From Bradyrhizobium sp. OK095 (GTDB lineage: Bacteria > Pseudomonadota > Alphaproteobacteria > Rhizobiales > Xanthobacteraceae), in NCBI RefSeq assembly GCF_900109945.1, contig NZ_FOBX01000005.1, forward strand, positions 62,001 through 126,000: a stretch of DNA of 64,000 nt, given 5' to 3'. The position numbers and the translations under genes were made by a program. Positions 28,202 through 37,388 of the stretch are shown here, piece by piece (position 1 is the first letter of the stretch; each line of letters begins with the position of its first letter). The notes beneath the pieces were generated by a model, which worked only from the letters and a program-made list of their open reading frames with translations, had not been told where the DNA came from and made no database searches.

Positions 28202-29185
28202 TCACGGCGCCGATTCGCTGCTTCGTGCGGAGGCGCGAATATCGGATGGCGTCGCGCCATAGCGCCGTCGAAACGCGTGATTGAAATATGACAGATCCCC
28301 AAAGCCCGCTTCAAAGGCGATGGTGTTGATCATGTAGCCGGCAAAGCGCGGATCCACGAGGCAACGATGAGCGCGCTCCAGGCGACGACTCAATACGAAA
28401 TCGGTGAATGTCTGTTGCTCGCCTTCGAACAGTGATCGAATATAGCGCGACGAAATCCCGTGCCGGGACGCGAGGGTTTCGAGCGACAGATCTCGCCGCG
28501 TCAGATTGGCAAGAATATCGGCCTTGAGCGCGAGTAGCCTCGCGACCCTGATGCCGCGCCCCTTGGCCAGTTCGGCGGCATCCCGGCTTGCGCCAAGCGC
28601 CATCGCCACGAGATCCTGCACATGCGAACCCGCGGCCGCCTTCAATTCCTGAGACATCTGGCTGAATTCATTTTGCAGTATTTTGACGTAGCGGACCAAA
28701 AGCCGCATCGCGTCGTTGCCCTGCGGAATAAGCTGCATCAGGGCATCGTCAATATTGGCGACGGCCTGCGTCAGAGCGGTTCGTGGCACCGCGATGGTCA
28801 GAAAATCGATCGACGCGTCGTACAATCCGCCTCCGGGCGATGCATTCGACCACAGAACGCCTTCGTGCGCCTGGAACGCGACCTCTTTCTTTCCCTGATG
28901 CGTGACGCACCTTCCGCTGAGCAAAACGCCGAGGACGAGGTCATCGCTGCCGTCGGCAGCGAGCGCCCGTGTCCTTGTAATCCGGTTGGGAGAACTTGAG
29001 ACCGACGCAATGGTCAGGTTCGGTAGTGCATAGATGTTCGCTTCGCTGTGAAACGGCTGGCTTCCGATGGACTCCATATCCATCTTGACGACGTTGCGGC
29101 CGAACACTTCTCGCCAGATTGAAAGTCTATCCCGCTCAGGCAACTCATTGGTCGAAAACCGGAAGAATCCGTTATTCTCTTGCAC
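28202..29185 (-). CDS. AraC-family transcriptional regulator
   Basis: A 327-residue regulator with an N-terminal AraC-ligand-binding-like domain (RLSIWREVFGRNVV start, of the type found in NphR/FeaR-like proteins) and a C-terminal double helix-turn-helix from about residue 220: SLETLASRHGISSRYIRSLF and INTIAFEAGFGDLSYFNHAFRRRYG, the second being the AraC signature. It ends GATPSDIRASARS. The next gene upstream, 128 bases away, encodes a clear paralogue. The inducer and target genes are unknown. Confidence 0.9.
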   Translation of the reverse strand: MQENNGFFRFSTNELPERDRLSIWREVFGRNVVKMDMESIGSQPFHSEANIYALPNLTIASVSSSPNRITRTRALAADGSDDLVLGVLLSGRCVTHQGKKEVAFQAHEGVLWSNASPGGGLYDASIDFLTIAVPRTALTQAVANIDDALMQLIPQGNDAMRLLVRYVKILQNEFSQMSQELKAAAGSHVQDLVAMALGASRDAAELAKGRGIRVARLLALKADILANLTRRDLSLETLASRHGISSRYIRSLFEGEQQTFTDFVLSRRLERAHRCLVDPRFAGYMINTIAFEAGFGDLSYFNHAFRRRYGATPSDIRASARSSESAP

Positions 29186-29313
29186 AGCAGCGCTCCGCGC
29201 CGCCTGGTCGGCGACATCGGGCGCAGTATCGAGAGGAGGCGGGCCATCCGCTTGGGCTGAACGGCATGACTTCTTGGGCTGCGAGGAACAGAGCCGAGCT
29301 TCTCGGTTGCTAT

Positions 29314-30276
29314 CTAGCCGTCGAACTTGCGGCGGCCCGCAGCTCTTATGTCGGACGGAGTGGCGCCATATCGCTGGCGAAAGCGGTGATTGAAGTAGGA
29401 AAGATCGCCAAAGCCGGCCTCGAATGCGATGGTGCTGATCTGGCGATCATTGTGCGTCGGATCGATGAGAAGCGCATGAGCGCGAGCCAACCGCTGGCCC
29501 AGCACGAAATCCGTGAACGTCGTCTCTTCGCTCTGGAAGAGCGAGCGGACATATCGCGGAGAAACGCCATGGCGCGCGGCGAGCGCGTCTATGGAGAGCC
29601 AGCGTGACGTAACATTGGCGACCGTATCCGCCTTGATGGCATGAAGGCGCGCCATTCGTACCCCCCGCCCTTTCGCGATCTCGGTGGCGTCCCGGGTCGC
29701 GCCGAGAGCGAGAGCGACCAGGTCGTGGACGTGGTCCGCGGCAGCTCGCTGCAGGGCTGGGTGAGATCGCGCGAGTTCGCCGGTTACGGCATGCAGATAG
29801 GACGTCAGCAGGCGCAGGGCCGGATTGTTCGCCGAGAGCGGGCGAATGGCAAGAGGGTCGGCATCTGCAAGCTGCGGAGAAAGTCTTTTTCGTTCGAAAC
29901 GAAGGTTGATGAGTTGCGTGCGCGAATGTCCGGCAAAACTCCCGACCTCGTCATTCCTGGTCAAGATCGCTTGACCATTGCCAATGGTCGCCTCTCTGCC
30001 GAGTTGCCTCGCCGTACCGACGCCTCTCTCCAGAATGACGAGAACGAGATCATCGTTGTTGATCAACTCGCTGGTGAGGCGATTTTGCATCGGGGAGAGC
30101 GATCCCGAGGCAATGCCAAGACCCGGCAAGGCCTGCAATGTCATGTCGACATGAAAATCCGTGCCGGCCTCGGGCTCTATCTCGATTTTCAGGAGTCGCC
30201 GCCCGAATGTTTCGCGAAAAATCTCCAAACGCTGGGCAGGCAGCAAGGCTTCCGTATCAATTCGCAGACTATCCAT
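29314..30276 (-). CDS. AraC-family transcriptional regulator (paralogue)
   Basis: A 320-residue regulator with the same layout as its neighbour: an N-terminal sensing domain beginning RLEIFRETFGRRLLKIEI and C-terminal AraC helices SIDALAARHGVSPRYVRSLF and ISTIAFEAGFGDLSYFNHRFRQRYG. The shared signatures and equal lengths show a tandem duplication that has since diverged strongly in the N-terminal half, so the two may sense different ligands. Upstream lies a 370-base gap with repeats. Confidence 0.9.
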   Translation of the reverse strand: MDSLRIDTEALLPAQRLEIFRETFGRRLLKIEIEPEAGTDFHVDMTLQALPGLGIASGSLSPMQNRLTSELINNDDLVLVILERGVGTARQLGREATIGNGQAILTRNDEVGSFAGHSRTQLINLRFERKRLSPQLADADPLAIRPLSANNPALRLLTSYLHAVTGELARSHPALQRAAADHVHDLVALALGATRDATEIAKGRGVRMARLHAIKADTVANVTSRWLSIDALAARHGVSPRYVRSLFQSEETTFTDFVLGQRLARAHALLIDPTHNDRQISTIAFEAGFGDLSYFNHRFRQRYGATPSDIRAAGRRKFDG

Positions 30277-30646
30277 CGCGCAATTCCAAGGACAACTCCA
30301 CTGGCTCAGGTCTTTAAGACGGAAGTAGCAAGCCAGCCGGATCGTTGCTCACATCTCCTGGTGGCGCAACAATTTATGTGTGCCTGAGCAGTTGCAGCGT
30401 TCGCCGCGACGAAAGCGGCAGTCTGGATTGCTTCGTCGCAAGAGCTCCTCGCAATGACGGAGTGTGAGACTACGGCGGGCTCAACTCTCGTGTTCCGGAC
30501 GCACGAGACAGCACACGCTCTCTCACAGCCGGCAAGGAAGATCAGGCCGCAGTCGCGGGCGGCGGCGCCGGCGGAATAGGCTGCCTGCACGTCGCGCGAG
30601 GATTTGCTCGTTTTACTATTATCCTGCTGTTGGTAGAATCGTCGGC
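30277..30646. other. Repeat-bearing gap between an AraC gene and the GNAT gene
   Basis: This 370-base gap separates two divergent genes. It contains a composite of two repeat families (30422-30514) and otherwise no recognisable gene. Confidence 0.6.
30422..30514. repeat. Composite intergenic repeat (types D and A)
   Basis: TCTGGATTGCTTCGTCGCAA followed by GAGCTCCTCGCAATGACGG is a repeat I know from many Bradyrhizobium intergenic regions. Right after it, CTCTCGTGTTCCGGACGCA is a degenerate copy of the left arm of the type A element at 2724. Confidence 0.65.
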
Positions 30647-31153
30647 ATGAACATGATGGCCCCCATCTCGATCACCAGCTTCGAGATATCGCCCGGCGAA
30701 CCGTTTGGTGACGCCCTCCTCGCACTCAACAACAGCCACGCGGAGGAGTTGTCGTGGCTCGAGCCTGAGCAGATCAAACATCTCGTTGCGCAGGCCTTCT
30801 ACGCGCGGAGGATTGGCGATCTCGATGCTTTCCTGATCGCGCTTGACCAAAACGGACAATACGACAATCCGAACTTTCGGTGGTTTCGAGCCCGCTACGA
30901 CCGCTTTGTTTATGTCGACCGAATCGTTGTCGCGCCATCGGCACGAGGTAAGGGGTGCGCGCGGCGGCTGTATGCGGACTTGTTCGATTACGCAGAGACG
31001 GCTGGGCACGACCAAATCGTTTGCGAGGTCAACCGGCAACCACCGAATCCGTCGTCGGATGCCTTTCATGCCGCGTTGGGATTTGTCGAAGTCGGCAGCG
31101 CCAGCATCCACGATGGACGCAAGACGGTGCGCTATCTGTCACGCTCGCTGTAA
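30647..31153 (+). CDS. GNAT-family acetyltransferase
   Basis: A 168-residue acetyltransferase. DRIVVAPSARGKGCARRLYADLFDYA (residues about 88-113) holds the acetyl-CoA pyrophosphate loop R-G-K-G-x-A, and NPSSDAFHAALGFVEVG is the C-terminal GNAT motif. It resembles the COG3818 group of predicted acetyltransferases. Substrate unknown. The start MNMMAPI at 30647 is chosen because the region upstream is intergenic repeat and gives Arg-rich nonsense; ATG codons at 30653 and 30656 are also possible. Confidence 0.85.
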   Translation: MNMMAPISITSFEISPGEPFGDALLALNNSHAEELSWLEPEQIKHLVAQAFYARRIGDLDAFLIALDQNGQYDNPNFRWFRARYDRFVYVDRIVVAPSARGKGCARRLYADLFDYAETAGHDQIVCEVNRQPPNPSSDAFHAALGFVEVGSASIHDGRKTVRYLSRSL

Positions 31154-31252
31154 TTGGCGCTTCGGGCTGCAAGCCAGGAACGAACTGATCGCCCGGGGAG
31201 GGCGTGTCCGTTTTTATTTTGAGCGATGAAGGCTCCGCGCCGGTTTGCCCGA

Positions 31253-31714
31253 TTACGCCGCAGTCGCCGGCGGCAGCGCCAGCACCGAAAAGATCGCCTG
31301 GGCATCGCGGGAAGCACGGAGCTTCTTGGCGATGTCCTGGTCGCGGAGCAGGCGGGCGATACGGGCGAGAGCCTTGAGGTGGTCGGCGCCGGCGCCTTCG
31401 GGGGCGAGCAGCAGGAAGACGAGATCGACCGGCTGGCCGTCCATCGCCTCGAAATCGATCGGGCGATCGAGCCGGGCGAACAGCCCAAAAATCTTTTCCA
31501 GCTTGGGCAGCTTGCCGTGGGGAATGGCGACGCCGTAGCCCACGGCGGTGGTGCCGAGCTTCTCACGCTGGAGCAGCACCTCGAACACGGCGCGCTCGTT
31601 CTGCCCGGTCAGCTCGGCGGCCTTGGCCGCGAGTTCCTGCAGGGCCTGCTTCTTGCTGTTGACCTTCAATGCCGGGAGAATCGCCTCGGGCGCGACCAGA
31701 TCGGTAATCGGCAT
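31253..31714 (-). CDS. ptsN: PTS IIA-like nitrogen regulatory protein PtsN
   Basis: A 153-residue EIIA-Ntr protein, the end acceptor of the PTS-Ntr phosphorelay that tunes nitrogen and potassium metabolism. The phosphorylated His is His66 in VAIPHGKLP, with the GTTAVGYG run before it. It lies downstream of rpoN and hpf, the classic rpoN-hpf-ptsN grouping, but a 323-base gap suggests its own promoter. Confidence 0.95.
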   Translation of the reverse strand: MPITDLVAPEAILPALKVNSKKQALQELAAKAAELTGQNERAVFEVLLQREKLGTTAVGYGVAIPHGKLPKLEKIFGLFARLDRPIDFEAMDGQPVDLVFLLLAPEGAGADHLKALARIARLLRDQDIAKKLRASRDAQAIFSVLALPPATAA

Positions 31715-32037
31715 GGAAGGTTTCCGAGGTGAATTAAACCGTCAGGTTCCGAATTGGCCGGCTCGATCAGATCGAGCCCGGCCGGCGTCAAGAAGGTGAA
31801 GCAGGAGGCGGACTTAGCCCCGATCCTGATGTGGGGCGCTTCTACTCCAACGCAATCCCGGTGCCAACTCCCGCGTGCGGCTTTGCCACGGTCATTGTTA
31901 AGGGCTGTGGTTGATACGGGGCCGCCCTTGCGCGAGCCTGGAGCTTCCGTCCCGATGGAATCGGAGCAGAAGCTCCAGATTCTGGTTTTGACGCGTTTTC
32001 CCGGCGCGAACCGGCGTCCACTTCGCGGAAAAACCCT
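31715..32037. other. Gap between hpf and ptsN
   Basis: This 323-base gap contains the dyad GGCCGGCTCGATCAGATCGAGCCCGGCCGG-like sequence around 31756-31785 and a type B repeat at 31980-32036. No gene is seen; the ptsN promoter should be here. Confidence 0.55.
31980..32036. repeat. Intergenic repeat, type B, inverted copy
   Basis: TTCTGGTTTTGACGCGTTTT, then GCGAACCGGCGTCCACTTCGC, matches the reverse complement of the element at 5142-5201 over most of its length. It abuts the hpf stop codon. Confidence 0.75.
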
Positions 32038-32637
32038 CTAGCCGCCCGATTTGGCGCCTGGCGGATCGATCCAGCCGACATTGCCGTCGGCCCGGCGGTA
32101 GATGATGTTCACCCGGCCCGAGGAGCCATGCTGGAATACCAGGCAGGGTGCCCCGCTGAGGTCGAGTTCCATGACAGCCTCGCTGACCGAGAGCTGCCTC
32201 AGGGAGGTGGTGGCCTCGGCGATGATCACGGGGCTGTAGCCGGTGACCTCGTCCTCGTCCTCACCCTCGCCGGGCGCCTCCAGCACGTAAGCCGTGGCAT
32301 CCATGGCGGCGAGCGCGGCGGAGGCGACATGGGCCTTGCGGGCCGAGCGGTCCTTGAGCCGGCTCTTGTAGCGCTTGAGCCGTTTCTCGATCATCAGCAG
32401 CGCCTGGTCGGCGCTGGCATAGGCGTCGGGCGCGTTCGAATCGGCCTCCAGCGAAACGCCGGAATCAAGATGCAGCGCACAGTCGGTGCGGAAACCCAAG
32501 CCGTCCTTGCTGAGCGTGATGTGGCCGGAATAATTGCCGTCGAAATATTTGCGCAGGACCTCTTCAGTCCGTTCGGTGACGCGGCCGCGCAGGGCCTCGC
32601 CGACGCTGACGCTCTTGCCCGAAATCCGAAGAGTCAT
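32038..32637 (-). CDS. hpf: Ribosome hibernation promoting factor, long form
   Basis: A 199-residue long-form HPF that dimerises 70S ribosomes into inactive 100S particles in stationary phase or starvation. The N-terminal domain (MTLRISGKSVSVGEALRG through the KDGLGFRTDCALHL strands) binds at the tRNA and mRNA sites; the C-terminal dimerisation domain has VAEATTS-like strands and the ending SGRVNIIYRRADGNVGWIDP. The start at 32637 is where the domain begins; the 41 open codons upstream cover a repeat. Lies between rpoN and ptsN. Confidence 0.94.
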   Translation of the reverse strand: MTLRISGKSVSVGEALRGRVTERTEEVLRKYFDGNYSGHITLSKDGLGFRTDCALHLDSGVSLEADSNAPDAYASADQALLMIEKRLKRYKSRLKDRSARKAHVASAALAAMDATAYVLEAPGEGEDEDEVTGYSPVIIAEATTSLRQLSVSEAVMELDLSGAPCLVFQHGSSGRVNIIYRRADGNVGWIDPPGAKSGG

Positions 32638-32701
32638 GTGATACCTCGCTTGGTTTGCGCCCAGCTGCGATGACGAATCATCGCAGCTAAGGTTATTCCC
32701 T

Positions 32702-32777
32702 GCGCATGATCTCCCCGCAAACGCCGTCCGCGTTTGTCGGGAGGGGAAACCACTGTGCACTTTTCCGGATCATGCGC
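32702..32777. repeat. Intergenic repeat, type E
   Basis: GCGCATGAT at 32702 and ATCATGCGC at 32769-32777 are terminal inverted repeats; inside, CAAACGC and GCGTTTG form a second hairpin. The overall pattern is a common repeat of Bradyrhizobium and related genera. Confidence 0.7.
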
Positions 32778-32835
32778 GTGCTTGGATCGATCGCGAATGG
32801 GGGGATGAGAGTAGCGCGATTTCGCGCCAGTGCAA

Positions 32836-34458
32836 TCAGGCCGGCTCGGTGTTGCGGGAGCGATCGGACATTGCGGTGGAAAGGACGTTACCAAGAGCGC
32901 TCTGCTTGTCACGACGGCGTTGCACCGAGGACGGAATGCGCATGGCTTCGCGGTACTTCGCGACCGTGCGGCGGGCAATATCAATGCTCGAGGCGCGCAA
33001 GCGTTCCACGATGGTATCATCCGACAGGATCGCGGACGGCGCTTCCGCATCGATCAGCTGCTTGATGTGGTGACGCACGGCTTCGGCCGAATGCGCCTCG
33101 CCGCCGTCGGCCGAGGCGATCGAGGCCGTGAAGAAATATTTCAACTCGAATGTGCCGCGATTTGTCGCCATGTATTTGTTGGCGGTGACGCGCGACACCG
33201 TGGATTCATGCATCTGGATGGCGTCGGCGACGGCCTTCAGATTCAGCGGCCGCAGATGCGCCACGCCATGGGTGAAAAAGCCGTCCTGCTGACGCACGAT
33301 CTCGGTCGAGACCTTCAGGATGGTGCGGGCGCGCTGGTCGAGCGCGCGCACCAGCCAGGTCGCGTTCTGCAGCGCGTCGGTGAAGTAGGATTTGTCGCCA
33401 TCCTTGCCGATCTTCTTCGACAGCTGGGAATAATAGATCTGGTTGACCAGCACGCGCGGCAAGGTGTCGCTGTTGAGCTCGACATGCCAGCCGCCGTCGG
33501 GACCCGGGCGGACATAGACGTCAGGCACCATGGTCTGCAGCCGCGCCGAGCCGAACTTCATGCCGGGCTTGGGATTGAGGCGGCGGATCTCGCCGATCAT
33601 GTCGGCGATGTCCTCGTCATCGACGCCGCAGAGCTTGCGCAGGGCGCCGATGTCGCGCTTGGCCAGGAGATCGAGATGCTCGACGAGGGCCTGCATCGCC
33701 GGATCGTAGCGGTCGAGCTCGCGCAGCTGGATCGCCAGGCATTCGCTCAGATTGCGCGCGCAGACGCCGGGCGGATCGAACTTTTGCAGCACGGCAAGGA
33801 CGTCCTCGACGTCGGCTTGCGATGCGCCAAGACGCTCTGCGGCCTGGCCGAGATCGGCCGGAACGTAGCCGGCCTCGTCGACGAGATCGATCAGGTACTG
33901 GCCGATCATGCGCTGCGCCGCGCCGGTGAAGGCGACCGAAAGCTGCTCGGCGAGATGGTCGCCAAGCGTCATCTCCGCGGCGACGAAGGCCTCGAGATTG
34001 TAGTCCTCATCGCCGGAGGCGCCGCCGCCCCATTCGGTGTAGGTGGTCGGCGCCGCGTCCTGGGCGTTGCGCGCCGCAGCCTCGGCCGGCTCTTCGGAGA
34101 AGACGTTGTCCAGGCCCGTATCCAGGGTCTGCTCGATCTCGGCGCGGGTGCCGAGATCCTTGCTCATCCATTCTTCCTGGCCGGGCTCGAACGCCTCGCC
34201 CGGACCGCCGCCCGGCTCGTCGCTGTGGCTGCCGCCGAAATCGTCGCCATCGCTGAACTGGCCGGCCTCGGCCGGGGCTTCACCCGCGGGGGGCTCGTCG
34301 TTGGCCCGCTCCAGCAGCGGGTTGCGCTCGAGTTCCTCTTCCACGAACGTCGTGAGATCGAGATTGGACAATTGCAGCAGCTTGATCGCCTGCATCAGCT
34401 GCGGCGTCATGACCAGCGACTGCGATTGCCGGAACTCTAATCTCTGCGTGAGCGCCAT
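32836..34458 (-). CDS. rpoN: RNA polymerase sigma-54 factor
   Basis: A 540-residue sigma-54, the factor for nitrogen fixation, nitrogen assimilation and other enhancer-dependent promoters. Region I (LEFRQSQSLVMTPQLMQAIKLL) is at the N-terminus, an acidic region II follows (residues about 50-130), then the core-binding part, and the RpoN box ARRTVAKYRE that reads the -24 element is near the C-terminus. It is preceded by lptB and followed by hpf, the usual order. Bradyrhizobium is known to carry two rpoN genes; which copy this is cannot be decided here. Confidence 0.97.
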   Translation of the reverse strand: MALTQRLEFRQSQSLVMTPQLMQAIKLLQLSNLDLTTFVEEELERNPLLERANDEPPAGEAPAEAGQFSDGDDFGGSHSDEPGGGPGEAFEPGQEEWMSKDLGTRAEIEQTLDTGLDNVFSEEPAEAAARNAQDAAPTTYTEWGGGASGDEDYNLEAFVAAEMTLGDHLAEQLSVAFTGAAQRMIGQYLIDLVDEAGYVPADLGQAAERLGASQADVEDVLAVLQKFDPPGVCARNLSECLAIQLRELDRYDPAMQALVEHLDLLAKRDIGALRKLCGVDDEDIADMIGEIRRLNPKPGMKFGSARLQTMVPDVYVRPGPDGGWHVELNSDTLPRVLVNQIYYSQLSKKIGKDGDKSYFTDALQNATWLVRALDQRARTILKVSTEIVRQQDGFFTHGVAHLRPLNLKAVADAIQMHESTVSRVTANKYMATNRGTFELKYFFTASIASADGGEAHSAEAVRHHIKQLIDAEAPSAILSDDTIVERLRASSIDIARRTVAKYREAMRIPSSVQRRRDKQSALGNVLSTAMSDRSRNTEPA

Positions 34459-34549
34459 GAAGCAAGAACCGATCCCAAAAAGTTGGTCCGATTTTTGCTT
34501 ATCCTAGTCTTGGCACGATGTACACGGCTTGACGAACTGGAAAAAAGGG

Positions 34550-35548
34550 CTAGAGGCGGAATTCCTCGCCAAGGTAAAGGCGCCTGACGTCCGGATCAGC
34601 AACGATCTCATCCGGGCTGCCCTCGGTCAAGATTTCACCGGCATAGACGATATAGGCGCGATCGGTGAGGCCGAGCGTCTCGCGAACGTTATGGTCGGTG
34701 ATGAGCACGCCGATGCCGCGATTGGTGAGATGGCGGACGAGGTCCTGAATGTCGCCGACCGCGATCGGATCGATGCCCGCGAAAGGCTCGTCGAGCAGCA
34801 TGTAGTTCGGACGCGTCGCCAGCGCACGCGCGATTTCGACGCGGCGACGCTCACCGCCTGACAGTGCGATCGACGGTGATTTACGCAGGCGCGTGATGTT
34901 GAATTCGTCGAGCAGCGAGTCGAGCTGCGCCTCACGCTTCTTGCGCGAGGGCTCAACCACTTCGAGCACGGCGCGGATATTTTGCTCGACGGTGAGGCCG
35001 CGGAAGATCGATGCTTCCTGCGGCAGATAGCCGATGCCAAGTCGCGCGCGCTGATACATCGGGAGTTTCGTGACGTCGTGACCATCGAGCTCGATCGCGC
35101 CGCGATCGGGCTTGATCAGGCCGGTGATCATGTAGAACACGGTGGTCTTGCCGGCGCCGTTCGGACCGAGCAATCCGACCGCTTCGCCGCGACGCACATA
35201 GATGCTGACGCCGCGCACGACCTGGCGGCTGCCAAAGCTCTTTTCCACGCTATGCACAGCCAGGAAGCCCGGACGCTTCAAAAGCTGCGGCCCGCCAGCG
35301 CCGTTCGGCCGGCTGGCGGCCCTGACCGGATGAACCGCCTGCGCCCGCGCTGGCTCGGCTTGGTAGTCCGCCTCAAACTGGTCAGGTGCACGCATCGGCT
35401 GGTCACGGGCGATCGGCGGCGCGTCCCTGACAGGACTGGGCACGAGACCTCCGACGCCGTCACCGAGCGCGGTGATGTCCTGACGCGCAAATCCTGGCCG
35501 GCCGCGCTTGGCGGGGCGCCGACGGAACATGCTGAAGAGATCGACCAT
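34550..35548 (-). CDS. lptB: LPS export ABC transporter ATP-binding protein LptB
   Basis: A 332-residue ATPase powering extraction of lipopolysaccharide from the inner membrane. Walker [10 protein letters not shown], signature [15 protein letters not shown] and Walker [14 protein letters not shown] are all intact, followed by the switch His in ITDHNVRET. The ATPase proper starts near residue 92 ([11 protein letters not shown]); the preceding about 90 residues are a Pro/Arg/Ala-rich, probably disordered extension not found in the about 240-residue enterobacterial LptB. It follows lptA after 236 bases and precedes rpoN. Confidence 0.95.
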   Translation of the reverse strand: MVDLFSMFRRRPAKRGRPGFARQDITALGDGVGGLVPSPVRDAPPIARDQPMRAPDQFEADYQAEPARAQAVHPVRAASRPNGAGGPQLLKRPGFLAVHSVEKSFGSRQVVRGVSIYVRRGEAVGLLGPNGAGKTTVFYMITGLIKPDRGAIELDGHDVTKLPMYQRARLGIGYLPQEASIFRGLTVEQNIRAVLEVVEPSRKKREAQLDSLLDEFNITRLRKSPSIALSGGERRRVEIARALATRPNYMLLDEPFAGIDPIAVGDIQDLVRHLTNRGIGVLITDHNVRETLGLTDRAYIVYAGEILTEGSPDEIVADPDVRRLYLGEEFRL

Positions 35549-35784
35549 CCCCGCCTTCTAGCCTTCCAAGCTGATCCTGCGCGATATCCGCGCGATCTGC
35601 CGCGCCGGCTTTTCGATTCGCCGACACAGCATGAGTGAAGGGATGTCTCATGCCCAGTGAAACACGCCCGAAAAGCGGCGGACGCCGCTTCGAAAGCCCT
35701 GCGCGCTAGATACAGTCTCGCCGGGCAAGCTTCAACCTCGGATCGGGAGCATCCGGCCCAAGCCGTTGAAATCGCGCTTGGAAT

Positions 35785-36531
35785 TTACTTTTTGCCGGAA
35801 CCGGGCAGTTGCAAAGGCGGGGCAGCGCCGGGAGCCACCGGCGTCCCGCATTTTCCGTTCTGTCCGCCCTGGGACTGGATGAACAGGCCTTGCACCCTGC
35901 CGCTGTCGGACTCCACCCGCGAGACGCCGGTGGTCATATCGACCAACAGGCGGTCACCGCGCAGCACGTTCTGGCACTGGGTCAGCACCACCTGGCTCCC
36001 GGCCCCGCCGAGCATGGTGATGAGGTTGGTCTTGGTGTCGAACACCGCGGTCTCGCCAGTCACGACCTGGTCCTTCTGGGTGACGACGACATTGCCGCGT
36101 GCCTCCAGCCGCTTGATCGAGGAGCTGCCGCCCGGACCTGGCGTCGACGACTGCATCGGCGCGGCCTTCGCGCCCTTTGCGGGTGCGCTTTGGGCTGGCG
36201 CAGGCTGCGGTGTCGCCGGCTTGTCGCCGCCCGACTCGTAGAACACCACCAGCGTCTTCGAGGTCATGGTGGTATCGCCCTGCACGACCTTCACATTGCC
36301 GGAGAAGGTCGCCTCCTTCTTCTTGTCGCGCATCTCGAGCGAGGCGGCGTCGATCTGGATCGGCTGATCGCGGTTTTGCGAGAAGCCTTGCATCGCGTTC
36401 GGCACGCTGGCTGAGCTCTGCGCGTGGGCCGCACCGGCTGAGATCAGAAGACCGAAGGCCAGCGCGGCGGCGCTTGCGATGGCACACCACTTGGCATCGT
36501 TGCGCGGAAAAAACCTGATCATGAAAATCAC
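35785..36531 (-). CDS. lptA: LPS transport periplasmic protein LptA
   Basis: A 248-residue periplasmic protein forming the beta-jellyroll bridge that carries LPS to the outer membrane. The signal peptide ends at AHAQ-SS near residue 38. The OstA/LptA domain runs from PIQIDAASLEMRDKKKEATFSGNV to LLVDMTTGVSRVE, interrupted by a Pro/Ala-rich insert near residues 105-135. The start overlaps the lptC stop by 4 bases, so LptC and LptA are made together. Confidence 0.92.
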   Translation of the reverse strand: MIFMIRFFPRNDAKWCAIASAAALAFGLLISAGAAHAQSSASVPNAMQGFSQNRDQPIQIDAASLEMRDKKKEATFSGNVKVVQGDTTMTSKTLVVFYESGGDKPATPQPAPAQSAPAKGAKAAPMQSSTPGPGGSSSIKRLEARGNVVVTQKDQVVTGETAVFDTKTNLITMLGGAGSQVVLTQCQNVLRGDRLLVDMTTGVSRVESDSGRVQGLFIQSQGGQNGKCGTPVAPGAAPPLQLPGSGKK

Positions 36532-37244
36532 TTTGAATTGGCAGACTTGTTCTTGGACTTCGGCGGCGACGGCGGGGGTTGCTCGACGGGCTGAGCGGCG
36601 GGATCATCCAGCTTGTCCAGATGCATCACCACATTGCCCTCGAAGCGGACGACGTCGCCACCTTCCGTGATCCGCAGCCGATCGGCGGTCAGTGTGCCAT
36701 TGGTCAGCTTGACGTCGACATGCTCGTCCGAGGAGACCGTGCCCTTGTTCATGTCGACGAAGGCGGAGTTCAGCCGCGCCTCATAGCCGGTCGAGGTGCG
36801 CAGGAAGATATCCTTGTGCAGGTCGAGCTGCTGCTGCTTGTTGTCGAAACGGCCGGTGCGGGCGTCGAGGAACATGGTCGATTGATCCTCCATCAGCACC
36901 TTCGCGCGCAGATCGGTGAGATCGACATGATCGGGGTCGGTGATGTCCTGTGTCGCGGTCTTGGCCCAGAGCTCGTAGGGCCGCTGATCCGGCGTGAAGC
37001 CGGACATGTGCGGCGATTCCATCGTGATCTTGGTGCCCGTCACCACGAGATTTCCAGAGTCGAGTTTTATGGGAATCTGGAACGGATTGAGGAAGGTCGA
37101 AACGACAACGATCGCGGCCATGGACGCAGCCACCGTCACCGGCACGGCGATGCGCAAAATCCGCACCAGGCGGCTGTGGCGCGCCGCGCTGGCAAACCTC
37201 GCCGCAAGCGCGGCGTCGTAGGTGGGATTGTGGGCCGAATTCAC
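36528..37244 (-). CDS. lptC: LPS export system protein LptC
   Basis: A 238-residue single-pass inner-membrane protein. A membrane helix (ILRIAVPVTVAASMAAIVVVS) at about residues 28-48 is followed by a periplasmic LptC/OstA-type beta domain (MESPHMSGFTPDQRPYEL onwards). The tail is a Pro/Lys-rich stretch. The GTG at 37244 (reads MNSAHNPTYD) is preferred over an upstream ATG at 37337 because TGGAG lies before it and related proteins begin the same way. First of the lptC-lptA pair. Confidence 0.88.
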   Translation of the reverse strand: MNSAHNPTYDAALAARFASAARHSRLVRILRIAVPVTVAASMAAIVVVSTFLNPFQIPIKLDSGNLVVTGTKITMESPHMSGFTPDQRPYELWAKTATQDITDPDHVDLTDLRAKVLMEDQSTMFLDARTGRFDNKQQQLDLHKDIFLRTSTGYEARLNSAFVDMNKGTVSSDEHVDVKLTNGTLTADRLRITEGGDVVRFEGNVVMHLDKLDDPAAQPVEQPPPSPPKSKNKSANSK

Positions 37245-37388
37245 CGCTGCTCCAGGGTGTCGCTCGCCTTGTCTGGTTCGAGGGCGGGCCATTGTAACCC
37301 GGCACCGCCAAAATATGCAGCCTGCGAGAGGCCGCATGAAAGTGTCTGAAACGGGGCGGCAGCCCTAACCGAACTCCCGCTAGGGGGC

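Noticed and set aside
32830..34440. Plus-strand open frame of 536 codons opposite rpoN
   Set aside because: Antisense shadow of rpoN; composition is typical of reversed GC-rich coding DNA.
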